A DNA stretch of 64,000 bases, taken from Tigriopus japonicus. Its lineage: Eukaryota; Arthropoda; Copepoda; Harpacticoida; Harpacticidae. The stretch covers positions 14,208,781 through 14,272,780 of the forward strand of contig CM021317.1 in NCBI GenBank assembly GCA_010645155.1, given 5' to 3'. The notes under the pieces were generated by a model. The model made no database searches, had not been told where the DNA came from, and was given only the letters and a program-made list of their open reading frames with translations. The position numbers and the translations under genes are program-made. This document shows positions 47,951 to 59,100 of this stretch, one piece after another (position 1 is the first letter of the stretch; each line of letters opens with the position of its first letter).

Positions 47951-49594
47951 CGACAGAGTGATGTGATCCAAAAAGGGGAATAAAAATGTCCTCTTTTAAG
48001 TACAGTCAAACCATTGAACTTCATGAACGAAGTTTTTCATGACAGCTACAGCTGTTGATTTCTGGGGTCAAATGGCTTGGGTTAAATCCCTTAAACTCGT
48101 CGAACTAAACTAAAAGAATCGTGTTCCTCAGGGTAAAGGAGGAAATTCTTCCGCTCGTCAAAAAAAGTCATTATTTCTTCCTTCATTACACTTCCGTAAA
48201 AGTTTATTTTTTAACTTTGGTTGAAGAAAGGCAAAGTTATAAAATGGTGTGTTTATATTAGTCTCATTTTGTCTGGTTTAGCAATAATTATGAAGTTTGC
48301 CGTCTGGAAAAACCATCCCTACCACTCTCTGTGCCTCGTAACATTCAGTCTGATCCATCCCTACCTAAATTACCCCCAAGACTCAGTAGCTGAAGGTATC
48401 AAGTAAACGTATACCCTCAAAGTTTTTGTAGAATACATATGAGCCAAGAAAATAAGACAGTTTCTAAAACGAGACTTATCGATCCAGCCTTTTCAGACCC
48501 CATTATGATTGCATGTCCAGAAAATTGGACAATATGTTGCAATTTAATCAGCCCACTTTAATAATGACCCTGCAATGGTGATAGAAAAAAGAATCATGTT
48601 TTTTTTTAAAATTCACGTTTAGGGATTTAATTATAAGTATTTGGTGTAAAACGACCGTTTTCATTTCGCAATCCAAATCCTTGGTCTCTTCAACTACTAC
48701 TAAAACAGAGGATTTTTGGGGAGGGCAAAAGTAAAGCTTGCTTTTTGTTTTGGGACTTCCCACGTTCAAAACTTAGTGTGGGAACTAATGATTCTTAAAC
48801 GACCTTCCTCGTTTATTTTTTTCCTACGCTGATGATCTTGCTATTCGGAAGAATATGGTTTGAAAGGGTCAATCTGAGACTTGAAATGATCCAAACCCTG
48901 AAATAACAGGGTCATCATCACGTCCATTTAGGGATAAGTCTGTTGATTCGGAAGTGAATCTTGGCCTTACAAAAGGTTTGCGATCGATAAAGTGGATTTG
49001 CTGGAAAGTTAAAAGCACCATCTCTTGAGGGATTAGTTGAAAGTCTCACGAGAATAGCCCTCAGAAGCGTTTTGCGACCCTTTCCTTTGGAGTTGTCGCA
49101 AATCAAAAATAGACCCCAACAGTTTTTGTTGATCCCGAATAAAATGTCTTTGTTAAATGTGGAACACCAGCAAATAAGTTTTTTTCAGTCGAGTAGAACA
49201 CTGAAATTTTTGTATAAGGTTGGCATTTTAAATCAAAAAATGAGAACTACAATTGGTTCAAAGTTTTAGGGCGACATTTAACGTTTTCGAACGTACAGAA
49301 TTCCTTTGGACTTTTTGGGCCCAGCTTTAGATTTTATGGAGTTTTATTGTCATCATACATGGGTAGATCCCTTAACGCATTTTTTCCACTCATGATGTCC
49401 ATTGAAATTTTCATTTAAATAGTAATAAAAAATAAATAATTACAATTCCAAACTCACTAAAGGCTCATTAAATTGCAAACAATTGCAATCAACACCTTTT
49501 AAGTCAAGTTAGAGTGGAAAAATATAATACTTGTGTACGTTGCCTCTTTACTGTGAACGGTGTACTTTGTAACCGCATGTGAGTTGACACAATT
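47951..49594. other. No gene assigned
   Basis: AT-rich DNA without features I can support. Confidence 0.35.
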
Positions 49595-50270
49595 TCAACA
49601 AGCGCTGATTTTCATTCCAAATAACGCCTTATTGCTTCTTGCATAAAATTTCCATCTGTAATGAGAATAAAATATTAACCAGTCCCTCCCCAAGTGTGAC
49701 CAATTTGAATTGAAAATCCTTTTCGGCATGGTCGACGAAGGGTCCCGACCACTTGAATCCTCACAATTGTTCCCACTGACATATTTCCAGCCATTTGTCA
49801 CGATCCGACAAAAGGCCCAAGTTCCAATTTCACCTAGCAAATGAGTCCATTCATCACCAAAGAAACCTTGGCACCCACCTGAAGAAGTTTAGTAAGCTGC
49901 TTATGGTTACTTTCAAGATCTTTGAGATAAATAAACAATATGTTTGTGACAACGTCTGACACAATGACCAGTTCCGCAAAAGAAAAGTAGTCATTATTTA
50001 TTACCTAGCAACACAAGACCAAATACGGTCAAGGTTTTGAGGAGTACTATCAGATTTCAGACCTGTTGTCTTTGAAGCCCAATTTATGGGACCGCTTAAA
50101 ATATGGCCCCCGATTGAATTCAACTCACATTCCATTCTGAATGTTTTGATTAATAGTTGTGGGTAGATTGTGAGAATGATCTTAGTTTGAGAAGACCCAG
50201 AATCCAGTCCAATGGCTTGGCTATCCCTAATTGATCTCCCCATAACTTGGTAAACAAGGCGATTCTCGCT
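49595..50270 (-). CDS. Candidate exons of an unidentified Cys/Trp-containing protein
   Basis: Two minus-strand blocks look coding. The upstream one (50270-50005) follows CCATTAG, reads SENRLVYQVMGRSIRDSQAI and IGLDSGSSQTKIILTIYP, and ends at a good donor GCTAG|GTAATAAAT. The downstream one (49878-49595) follows a textbook branch point and acceptor (TTACTAAACTTCTTCAG). It reads GCQGFFGDEWTHLLGEIGTW, FCRIVTNGWKYVSGNNCED and SNWSHLGRDWLIFY to a TGA. The two do not join in phase with the sites named, so an exon, another splice site or a lesion is missing. DSGSSQT faintly recalls the first apyrase motif of ectonucleotidases, but the rest does not convince me. The gene may belong with the MGAGQS start at 51718. 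Confidence 0.35.
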
Positions 50271-51493
50271 CTAATGGACATCATGATGGTTCCTGTCCAG
50301 AGGGAGTCTTGACAGGGACACGAAACTTCTCTTTCTCGTCCACCCACGTGCTATCCATACATCGCACTAAACACAGACTTGAGCCCTAACCACTTCATAT
50401 CGTGCTCTTGAACATCTGTGGTATCCAAAGAAAAGAGTGGAATGAGGCTTTAGAAGCAATCCGAGGAGAGACACCCAAAGAAAAGAAAGAACGAGGCAGA
50501 GAGATCTGAGGATCCATTCAAAGCACGCAAGAGAGGAGAGAATCAACAACATGCTCACGGTTTTCCCTCAGGCACCGGCTCTCGTCGGTCTCTATTGACT
50601 GTACCCTCCCGAGAGGAGCGCAGAGTGGTCGGTCGTCTGCTCGAACCCACGGACTCTCTTCTTGTTCTTCTGGGCTCTTGTTGAGGCTTAACGCCAGGTT
50701 CGTTCTCGTGGTGTTCCCCTTGTTCCACAGTGCTTCGACAATGCGCCCAGTGAATGAGGAAGGCATTCGTCGTCGGGTTTCTAGTGCTCGATGCTTATCG
50801 TGGCTGTGCTCAACTTGCAATGGGGGTAACTTGGAATGTTGGGCACTCGGTGGCCCCAAATTGTGTTGGAAACTCAGGGTGACAATACCTCGGAATCTCA
50901 AGCGCATTCCATACGAGAAGGGAACATTAATCAGTAGCCAAACTCTGCGATAAATTGGGCGAGATTTATTGAAGAATGTTTTACCCTTCAACGATGAAGA
51001 TGTCAACGGGGGTTAATTTTCGCCATGTTCAAGTTTTGCCTGACACTGTGATGTTTTGATGTCAGGCGTTGTGGTGTCCATCTTGCTCTTATTTTCAAAT
51101 TTTACTTGGAATCATCTTGTACTCTAAAGAGAACCTGAGATTTTTTCCCAAAACAATGAAGGCTTCATTTTTGATGATGTGTGGTCATAACATGTGTTCC
51201 TGTAATACTAGTTACCATAATGTCTTCTCATTGACCACTTCCGTTGCATTCCTTCTCAGAAATTGTGTTTTGAGTAGCCTCATTCCTTCAATAAACAACT
51301 ATTTTTCAAAAATATTGGTTGTGGATCAACGCAAGCAGAAACTTCATAAATTAATGCGAAGAAACTATTCCACTATGAATACATAAGTAAAGCAAAGTGT
51401 GCTCCTCTGTCTACGTTCATTTGTTAGTTTTGACTTTGTAGCACAGAGACAATGAGTCTACATCAAAGTAACTAAAATAAAATAAAACATCTG
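50271..51493. other. Unassigned, less AT-rich stretch with overlapping open frames
   Basis: 50518-51006 is open on the minus strand (162 codons, non-ATG start) and 50678-50953 on the plus. A 61-residue strongly hydrophobic minus-strand frame begins with MLLILSSLACFEWILRSLCL near 50550. None can be tied to a family. The position next to candidate exons suggests promoter, UTR or exon material. Confidence 0.3.
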
Positions 51494-51517
51494 ATGGACG
51501 GATGGACGGATGGACGA
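51492..51517. repeat. GATGGACG octamer repeat, three copies
   Basis: Three tandem copies of GATGGACG followed by a poly-A run: a simple minisatellite. Confidence 0.8.
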
Positions 51518-51559
51518 AAAAAAGGAGAAATCATAATAGAAGTTAAAAAAAGGCTTACA

Positions 51560-51718
51560 AATAAGATTCAGCTCAATTCTTAGGGGTGCATTAACTTTCA
51601 AAGAACACTTGTGGACTTTCACTTCCTTGGGGAACACTTGGTAATCATTAGTCTTTGACATTTCACCTGAAGAAGTCTCTGCTCCAAACTTTTTACTGGA
51701 ACTTTGACCTGCTCCCAT
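51560..51718 (-). CDS. Candidate first coding exon beginning MGAGQSSSKK
   Basis: A minus-strand ATG in good context (GAGATGG) opens MGAGQSSSKKFGAETSS, a typical N-myristoylation start (Gly2, Ser6, basic residues after). It continues YQVFPKEVKVHKC and NAPLRIELNL to a possible donor TTT|GTAAGC near 51563. An earlier donor, CAG|GTGAAA, would end it after 17 residues. The upstream sequence to about 51900 is GC-richer and could be its leader, divergent from the plus-strand leader exon. No family is recognised. The downstream exon is not proven. Confidence 0.35.
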
Positions 51719-51925
51719 CTCATCCAGGCATTTAGCTTCAATTTAAACTATAGCTTAGATTCCATAAACCCTTTCCAGTCACCCTGAGAGCAATCTTGAA
51801 GCACAGCTGTTCCATCTTAGGGAACAGGAACACGAGCAAGACGAAAGGGGAGGGGGGACTTAACGAGCAGCTGGCACACACACACGCTCGATCCACTTGA
51901 GACCAGGGGAAACACCGTCGTTGAG

Positions 51926-52613
51926 TATAAGAAGAGGACGACGAGGCCGACCGACAATGGAGATGAAAGACGAGCCTCGAGAGCCAAAAAGAGGAAGAGG
52001 GAAGAGGGAGAAAGACGAGAGGAGGACAAGAGAGGCCGGGGGAGGGGAAGAACTCGAGTTGCTGTCTCTTTCCTTTCAGTGCACCTCATCAGTTTGCTTC
52101 GAAAGCAGCACATCTCGTTAAGACTCACGCTCACAGTTCTCTCAAGTCACAATAGTACAACAGAAATTGAACGAACGAGAGCCAGAATACGAGTGAAAAA
52201 CGGATAATCACTCCTCTCCTCGTCAACAAATTCAATCAGACTCGAGCGACATATCTCTCTTGGCATCTCTCTGCTTCAGTGACCTTAACATATCTTCATA
52301 ACATATAACAACAATAACAACAACAACACTCAATCGTCATACTCAAACATATCGTGCTAAAGACTCGCCAAAAACGAGGAAGAAGAAGACAGTAAAACAT
52401 ACACAAAGAAGGAAGAAAGAGAGAGAGAGAGAACAGTGTGGTCCCAAAACGGAATTAGTTTTGGAACTCGGTGGAACACGTAGTGATTTGATACAGATGT
52501 TGACGCGAGAACGAGGAGAACACCTTGTTCCTAACAGCTCCGTTTAATAACATTGACCAAGAAACTCGTAGAACGAACAAGACAAAAACCACGTGTTTGA
52601 TCTCAAGAACAAG
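51926..52613 (+). other. Non-coding 5' leader exon ending in a splice donor
   Basis: TATAAG at 51926 is followed by a purine-rich, CpG-containing stretch, initiator-like TCAGT sequences (52077 and 52090), CAACAACAATAACAACAACAAC-type leader sequence near 52305-52328 and a GA microsatellite. It ends in the consensus donor AACAAG|GTAAGG (donor from 52614). There is no long frame; one short upstream frame starts at 52496. This is how a 5' UTR exon of a gene with a long first intron looks. The coding exons would lie beyond 64000 or were not recognised. The exact start is uncertain. Confidence 0.5.
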
Positions 52614-52988
52614 GTAAGGATTAAGTACAAAAAAGCCTCGTGAAGGTCAAAGCTTGAACAAAAACATTGTAAGAGATGTTTTAACACCAAGAACATCTTG
52701 AAAAGAGTTGTTTTGAAGCATTGGTTTACTACTTTGTGAATGATGGGGAAAATGACGATTTTGTATCTTGAAATATTTGGTTCTCTGAGAAAACGTACCT
52801 TCAAGTTTTAATGCGTCCCCGAAAAGCGCTCGTCTTGAATAGGGAAAAAGTTCTTTCATAGATCGGATTATTTTCAACATGATGCCCTCGGTTGTCGTGT
52901 TTTGCCAACTTTATCGGATCCTTTTTCAATAGTTTGCCATGAGATTTGCTTATACTAACTCGAAAGCTCTTGTTCAGACAACCTTATC
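52614..52988 (+). other. Start of a putative long first intron
   Basis: Begins GTAAGG after the leader exon. No features. Confidence 0.35.
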
Positions 52989-53146
52989 CATAGATATCTA
53001 GACTAATGGATATCGGACGGCAATCCGAATGATGATTTAAACACTACAATAAACCGGCTCGTGATCATTTCCCAAGCAAGCTACATTGCACTACTTTACC
53101 ATCTGAATTGTTGGTTGTCCAACATCCGGTAGTCTAGAAATCTATG
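52989..53146. mobile_element. Small MITE, 158 bp, complete copy
   Basis: Inverted ends CATAGATATCTAGAC and CATAGATTTCTAGAC. It is flanked by perfect CCTTATC heptamers (52982-52988, 53147-53153). The conserved core ACAATAAACCGG is also seen at about 45755 and 45977. Related fragments lie at 34455-34506 and 45710-46285. Confidence 0.8.
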
Positions 53147-56100
53147 CCTTATCAATATTGACCACCGGTATCGAGAGCTTCCAAAGCACTTTCAAAGCTT
53201 CGGTAGGATCAAAATCTAATTATATGACGGTCAGCGAAAGAGCTGATGGCAAAATGTAATTCAAAAGCCTTTCTAATTTCCCATTACATTTTTTCCAGGT
53301 AAGGCCAAATCTCTGTACCTATTGAATTTGGCTTGAAAAGACCGAGGGGTAAGATGACTTTTTGCTTTCAAGTCTATTAATCTCGCCAAGAAAAGGTGTC
53401 AACTTCATTGAAGGCCGTTATTGAGGCGCGTGTGGGAAGCAATTTGGGGCGGACTTTTTTTCGTCTGTCGTTCTCTGTGTAATCGATAAACTTACATACA
53501 TAAACACAGACTCTTCAGACGAACCCGGCTTTAGGTTTCGAAAGTCGTAGTGGTATTTACATTTGGCGAAAGATCGATGGGGCTTAATTGATTATTTACT
53601 CACCTCATTACTTTGGGCGACCCGAGTAAGTTTTTGGCTATAATTACAATTGCCGCTTGTCGTTGAGTTGTTCAGGAAACATTATAATAAGCTCACATTC
53701 TTGAAATTGTGGTGCCCGATCTTAGCTGTTTATCGATTACCAAGAAGAGCAGTTCCTTCCATGAACCGCTAGCTCTCTTCCTCAAATTTGACGTTGGAAC
53801 ACATAACAAAGAACCAACCTTCCAAGTTTCGGCCGGAACAGTCACCCCACATTTTACTCCAAAGAAAACCAACTTCTCAGAAGCAATCAAATGAGGTGAT
53901 AAATCAGACAAGCCCCCACATGGTGAATAAATTAATTCGTACCTATCCACAGGCCAGTTTTATACTCTCGAGGGACCCTTGACACGACTAATATCAAGGC
54001 CGATTGAATTTGTTCCTTCTCTCTTTTTATGTCTATCAACCTGATCAAAAACACTTTTATATGGAAAAAAGCCAAGCGAAAAATGGTCAACTTTAAACTT
54101 AAATTTTGTGCAACCTGAAATTCTTGATTTAAGTATGACATTAAACAAATTTGTTTCGGTCTTGAACATTTCACAAATGCAGCTAATGAGTCTTTAAAGT
54201 GGAACTCACAACGCAGATCAATGGTTCATGTGTTTTGATCCTACCCTTGTTCAAAGGCAAAAATGGCATTACGGTTTTTTGGCTCTTTTGATCCATGTTC
54301 CAGCTCTTTGAACCTCGAATGCAGAGCCTTAGTTCCTGCACCCTCGTCAGACGAAAGTCTCTCATTAGTTTCAGAATATTCATTTGAGAGTGACAATAAC
54401 AAGACATGTCATCATAAATCAGGAGACTGACGAATTCCAAATTCTAAAATAACACGTTCCACGAGGAACAGAACTCTCTTCCAAGGGTATTCACGATCCA
54501 ATTTGCATTCTAGCAACTGCCTTGGCATGACGACGAGGGGAAGAAAAGAGTGCAAATCTGAATATAATGGCTTCACTTTTTGAATATTTAACGTTCTCTG
54601 GTTCAGTTCAAGGCCGTTTCTCCGGTAGACGCTCGCATATAAATGTTGGAATAAACATACTCGCACCTACTCAAGCTAATTGGGAAATGGTAAAGCTAGG
54701 GACTTTTGTCACATATCCTGTCGTGTTCCAAACCACTGGACACGGCATTCGCTCATTGAGAAACAAATTCCAAAATGAATTGCCACCAACTTTCTTTTCC
54801 TGGGAAACTTTCAGCAGGAACTCTTGTTTGAACTTCAGGCTGTCAAAAGCGACCAAGGACAACCTTTTGGAAGTCTCAACTCTGATAATACGCTTAATTA
54901 AAAAGTAAGGGTTCGTGACATTCTAAAAGACCCCTTCAGACATGTGAAAATACCAAAAAGGTTGTCGTCTTTTGCCCGCAACATTCAATCCGTATTGGAA
55001 GTTCAAGACTGGAGATCAATATCTCTGTCACATTCATTCACACCTTAAAGGCCCTGGACGACGACGGCCTTTTTGTAGATTGAAATATCGAATTTTTACC
55101 ACCCAAGTTTAGTTCCAGCCAAGAGCAAATATACAATATTAGGCATTTGGTGGGAGTCTCTCGACATTGAAGCTATCAGGTTATTGCGGAGTTCTCAGAA
55201 ACTATTGATTGCATTCCTTCGCTTTCTCTGATTTTAACTGCAATGTTGTTTCAATAATGTGAACATCGATAGCAATTCCACAGAGCCTAATTAAGCCCTT
55301 AATTAAGGTTGTGGAAATATTGTTCCTCTAAACATAACAATGTGTTCATGGAGAGGCAAAAACGTATTGCAGATGTTTGTGGTTGCCAACCTACTCAATG
55401 GGGTTCGGCTTTTGGGTTTGGTTCTTTCCATCGCCACAGATTAGAGCCTTTATATTGAGGTAATTGCGGCGGTCAAGAAGACTCAAGAGTCGATAAAGAC
55501 TTCCCAGTGCAATGGTTCGCACCAGATAATTGCCTCACTGAAGAGGTTCCTACTGAACGATAGTCGAGCAATGATTTAATTGTTCCTCCAAAGATTTAAA
55601 AAAAGTCTTTGTTACCAACCTTTGTTGACCTTTCGTCCGCCATTAAATGAACGGTAGTGGACACTGACTTAGCTGAAATGGTTTTGTTTTGATTTTGGAT
55701 CCAGTGTTGCCAACTTAAGTGTCACTAATGCCATGTTTTGGGTCGTGGGTACGGATATTGTACATTAAACATAGCCTGTGAAAACCCTCCTTTTCTGTTT
55801 TTGGATGGAATATTTACTAAGAAGCCCTCCGATGAAACGGCCAATCGATTCTCATTCCATCAGCCGTTCTTGGTCGCTCTCTACTTGGGGGAGTAACTAA
55901 TTAGGAGAAAACCGTTCTCATTTATGGGAACACTCCTCTCTCTTGCGTTTTGACAGCCACTTTCCAATTTACAAGGAAACCGATCCTACTTTAACATGAG
56001 AGGAGGGAAAAGCCTGGACTGGAATGGTTATTGCTTCATTCGTGCATCAACGCAGAGTGTGACATTTGGCAGCCTCACAATGATTAGGCCAATGGTTTGG

Positions 56101-59100
56101 GAGGTCCTAATTGAGTTGGCTTGCTGGGCGACGTCACATAACCCCCATGGATGTCAAGGTACACGCCAATAGAAAAAAGAAAGAAAGAAGAAATTCTAAG
56201 TCTTTAAGGCATTTTCGTGCGTTTAAGAGTCGTGTGTCATCGTTTCGTGATGAGGACCCGCATCGGATAAATTGAGTGGAATATAATTGTCTGTTTGTTC
56301 AAGCCACTTATTGGTCTTGTATTGGAAAATTGCGTAAACAGGTCCATTGCTTCACTTCAATTGAGCCACATGAAACATCAAGTGGATAAACTCCGCTTTT
56401 TTTCGTAAAGGTTCCCCTTCTATGATCGATTTCAATATCTTGAGATTGCAGCAAATCAAAATTTATTGTTGTGCATGCCGAGGTATGAAATATTTCCTCG
56501 ACTTGAGGATGCAGATGCAAACATTGCAAGTATGAATGTTGTTATTCACACCAACCAGTTATTCCGAATTGGATTATTTATTGTTGAACGCGTTCCGAGG
56601 AGCTAATGACATCCTCGCCAATTCGGAATGTTCTTCATAGCTTAAAGGAAAACATTTGTTTCAATACCAGGGATAAAGGAAGTTCAGGACCTTTGGAAGA
56701 GGCCCTGTGAGATTAATGAACATCGGCGTCTCTTGGAATGTTGACACATTAACCATTTTACGAAACCACATCATAGCGCACTTGGTTTGTCTCGAGTATC
56801 GAACCCCAATCTTGGAGTTCCTTTCTTGAGGCCCCTAATCTTACCAAAGTTCAGTGGCTCAACTTACAACTAAGAATATCGTGTCTCAGCCCTCAATTGT
56901 TATCCGACCTCTTAAAGAGAAAACGAGGGAACCACCTCAAATGGGGCGAGGGAACATCTGCTCCACTTTTGGATTCATTTTATGCATGCAATCTAGGGTT
57001 CTTGGAACATCAGTCATGCTGAGATATTACTGCGCCACTCAGACCCGTTTCCTTGACCCAACTTGAGGCAGAGCACCCGATGGAACACATGTTAAAGTGC
57101 GAAACAGCTAGAACCCAGAGGCCAAATTTCACTTTTCAGGATTGGCAAGAAGCTGATATTTGGCAGATTCCGAGAAAAATGCTAAAGAATAGTTTCAGAG
57201 CGGACACCAGGGAGAGGAAGAAGGTGGTTGTTCTTAAGGCCGAAATCTGAGTGAGCAAACGGCCCAAAATTGGCTGCTGCTCGATCCGTTTCTTTAGATT
57301 TACAATAGGAGATATGTTAATGTATTCATGGGCATTCGCTTAGCTTTGAGCATGCTAGAGGAGTACCTCGTCGATAACCAATTTGAATTCTAAGAGATGC
57401 ATGCAAAGGAAATTTTTTAGAGGCTTTTTTCGAACCACCAAATTTCACTTCAAAATTGGTCACATCCAATATCCTTTCGTTCTCCAATGGTCCCAACTCG
57501 TGAACACATTTCTCTCTTTGCTACCTTTCTCATTGGCTTGAAATCTCAACCCTGTACCTACAAGGAACAAACTAGAGCATCCTCGTGCACTAGTTATATT
57601 GGATCCTTAGCTATTGGCTCAATGTGCATAAATAAGAATTGATCCAACTTTTCCAAAGATGAAGCGGTCTTGCATTTTACAGTTTCCACTTCAGAGCTCC
57701 AATGCGTTTCAAGGTATCCTTGAATTGCCACAAAGAAAAGTAAGCACCCTCAGGTTTAAGAATCCGAATTCACGAGCGATAAGCGAAGTTTCGGACAAAA
57801 GCAAAGCCACAAATGGGAAATATTCTCATTGGGGATTTGAAAAGAAGAAAGATAATTAAGACGGCCACATAGATAAGGTTGAGTCGGTAATGAGAATGTG
57901 AATTATTCAACGCCAAGCGGACAAGTACTGTAGGTACGCATGCCTGTAAACTCACGTGGGCCTGGATTTGACTTCCCTTGTCGAGCAATTGATTGGAGTT
58001 GAATGTAGTTTGTGAAGGAGACCTCTTTGAAGTGATGGGATTGGAAGGATGATTGGAGCCTACACATGAACTTAAGTTAAGGGATAGCCAACCAAGACCG
58101 AATGCGTGGGTAAGAAAGGGACCGTCAGGTGGACACGAACGCCCCAAGAGGGTTCAAAATATCTGTACAAGGATATCCAAGTTTAGAGGGGAAACTTTCC
58201 TCGCCAAGTCTCGAGTAGACTAATCTGATGATCTCTTTGATAGTTCCCACGGAGAGCTCGAACGACAAGTGCGAGACAACACTCGAGTTCAACTTCAATT
58301 TTGGATCCCGTGTGTGTGAAGCTGAGTTGGAATAATTGGATTAGAGCCCTCATTCAATGGCTTGACAGATCGCCAAAAAATATGGTTGTCATCAAAAGAA
58401 GTGTCACAAGAGGCCTTCCAGTCTCGCTAATGTCCCTTGAGGCACCATGACGTACAAGAGAGAAAAAGTTGCACATCGGCACATTTTCAGAGATGAGTGT
58501 AACGCCTTGCCTTGAGACATTCTTCCACTCGGTTTTGGAGGTTCCACACCCTGAAGAAGTGAGCTGCCAGATATTTCATAAAGGTCAATGGTGAGCCAGC
58601 AGCTCAAAGCTTATTAAAAATCCCTAGATTGCTTGCCCAAGGGCAATGGTGTGATGAGAGCAAATATTCATTTGGTCTTGGGTACTCAACCAAATTCATT
58701 TTGGTGGTGCTGGTAGACTAGAAATAGGTCCATTGGCATGTTGTGCACAGGGTGCCGAATCTTTTTTGGTCTTGTGGGTCTTATTTACACCCGGCTTCAA
58801 GACTGTCATTCCCAACAAAAACTTGCCGCTTCCATATAAGAATTTTTAAACTAAGGCCACTTTGGTAAAAGAGTACGCATATGCAATTTTTGGGACCAGT
58901 CTCTCCACTTCGAACAATTAGCAAAGTGCCAAATGTTGAAGAAAAATTAGATGAATGTGTAGAACAAGCACATGATTGTCTGAAAACATGCTTGACTCTC
59001 AAAACGCAAAGGTGTTTATGAAAAGATGTCAATCGAATTTTCAATTTTTAATTGTTCTTTCCTTTTTTCTCTCTTACTTGGGATGTGTCTGAATCTCATG

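Noticed and set aside
50001..50243. Ectonucleotidase (apyrase) N-terminal exon
   Set aside because: Only DSGSSQT-like similarity to the first apyrase motif. The following sequence does not align well and no membrane anchor precedes it.
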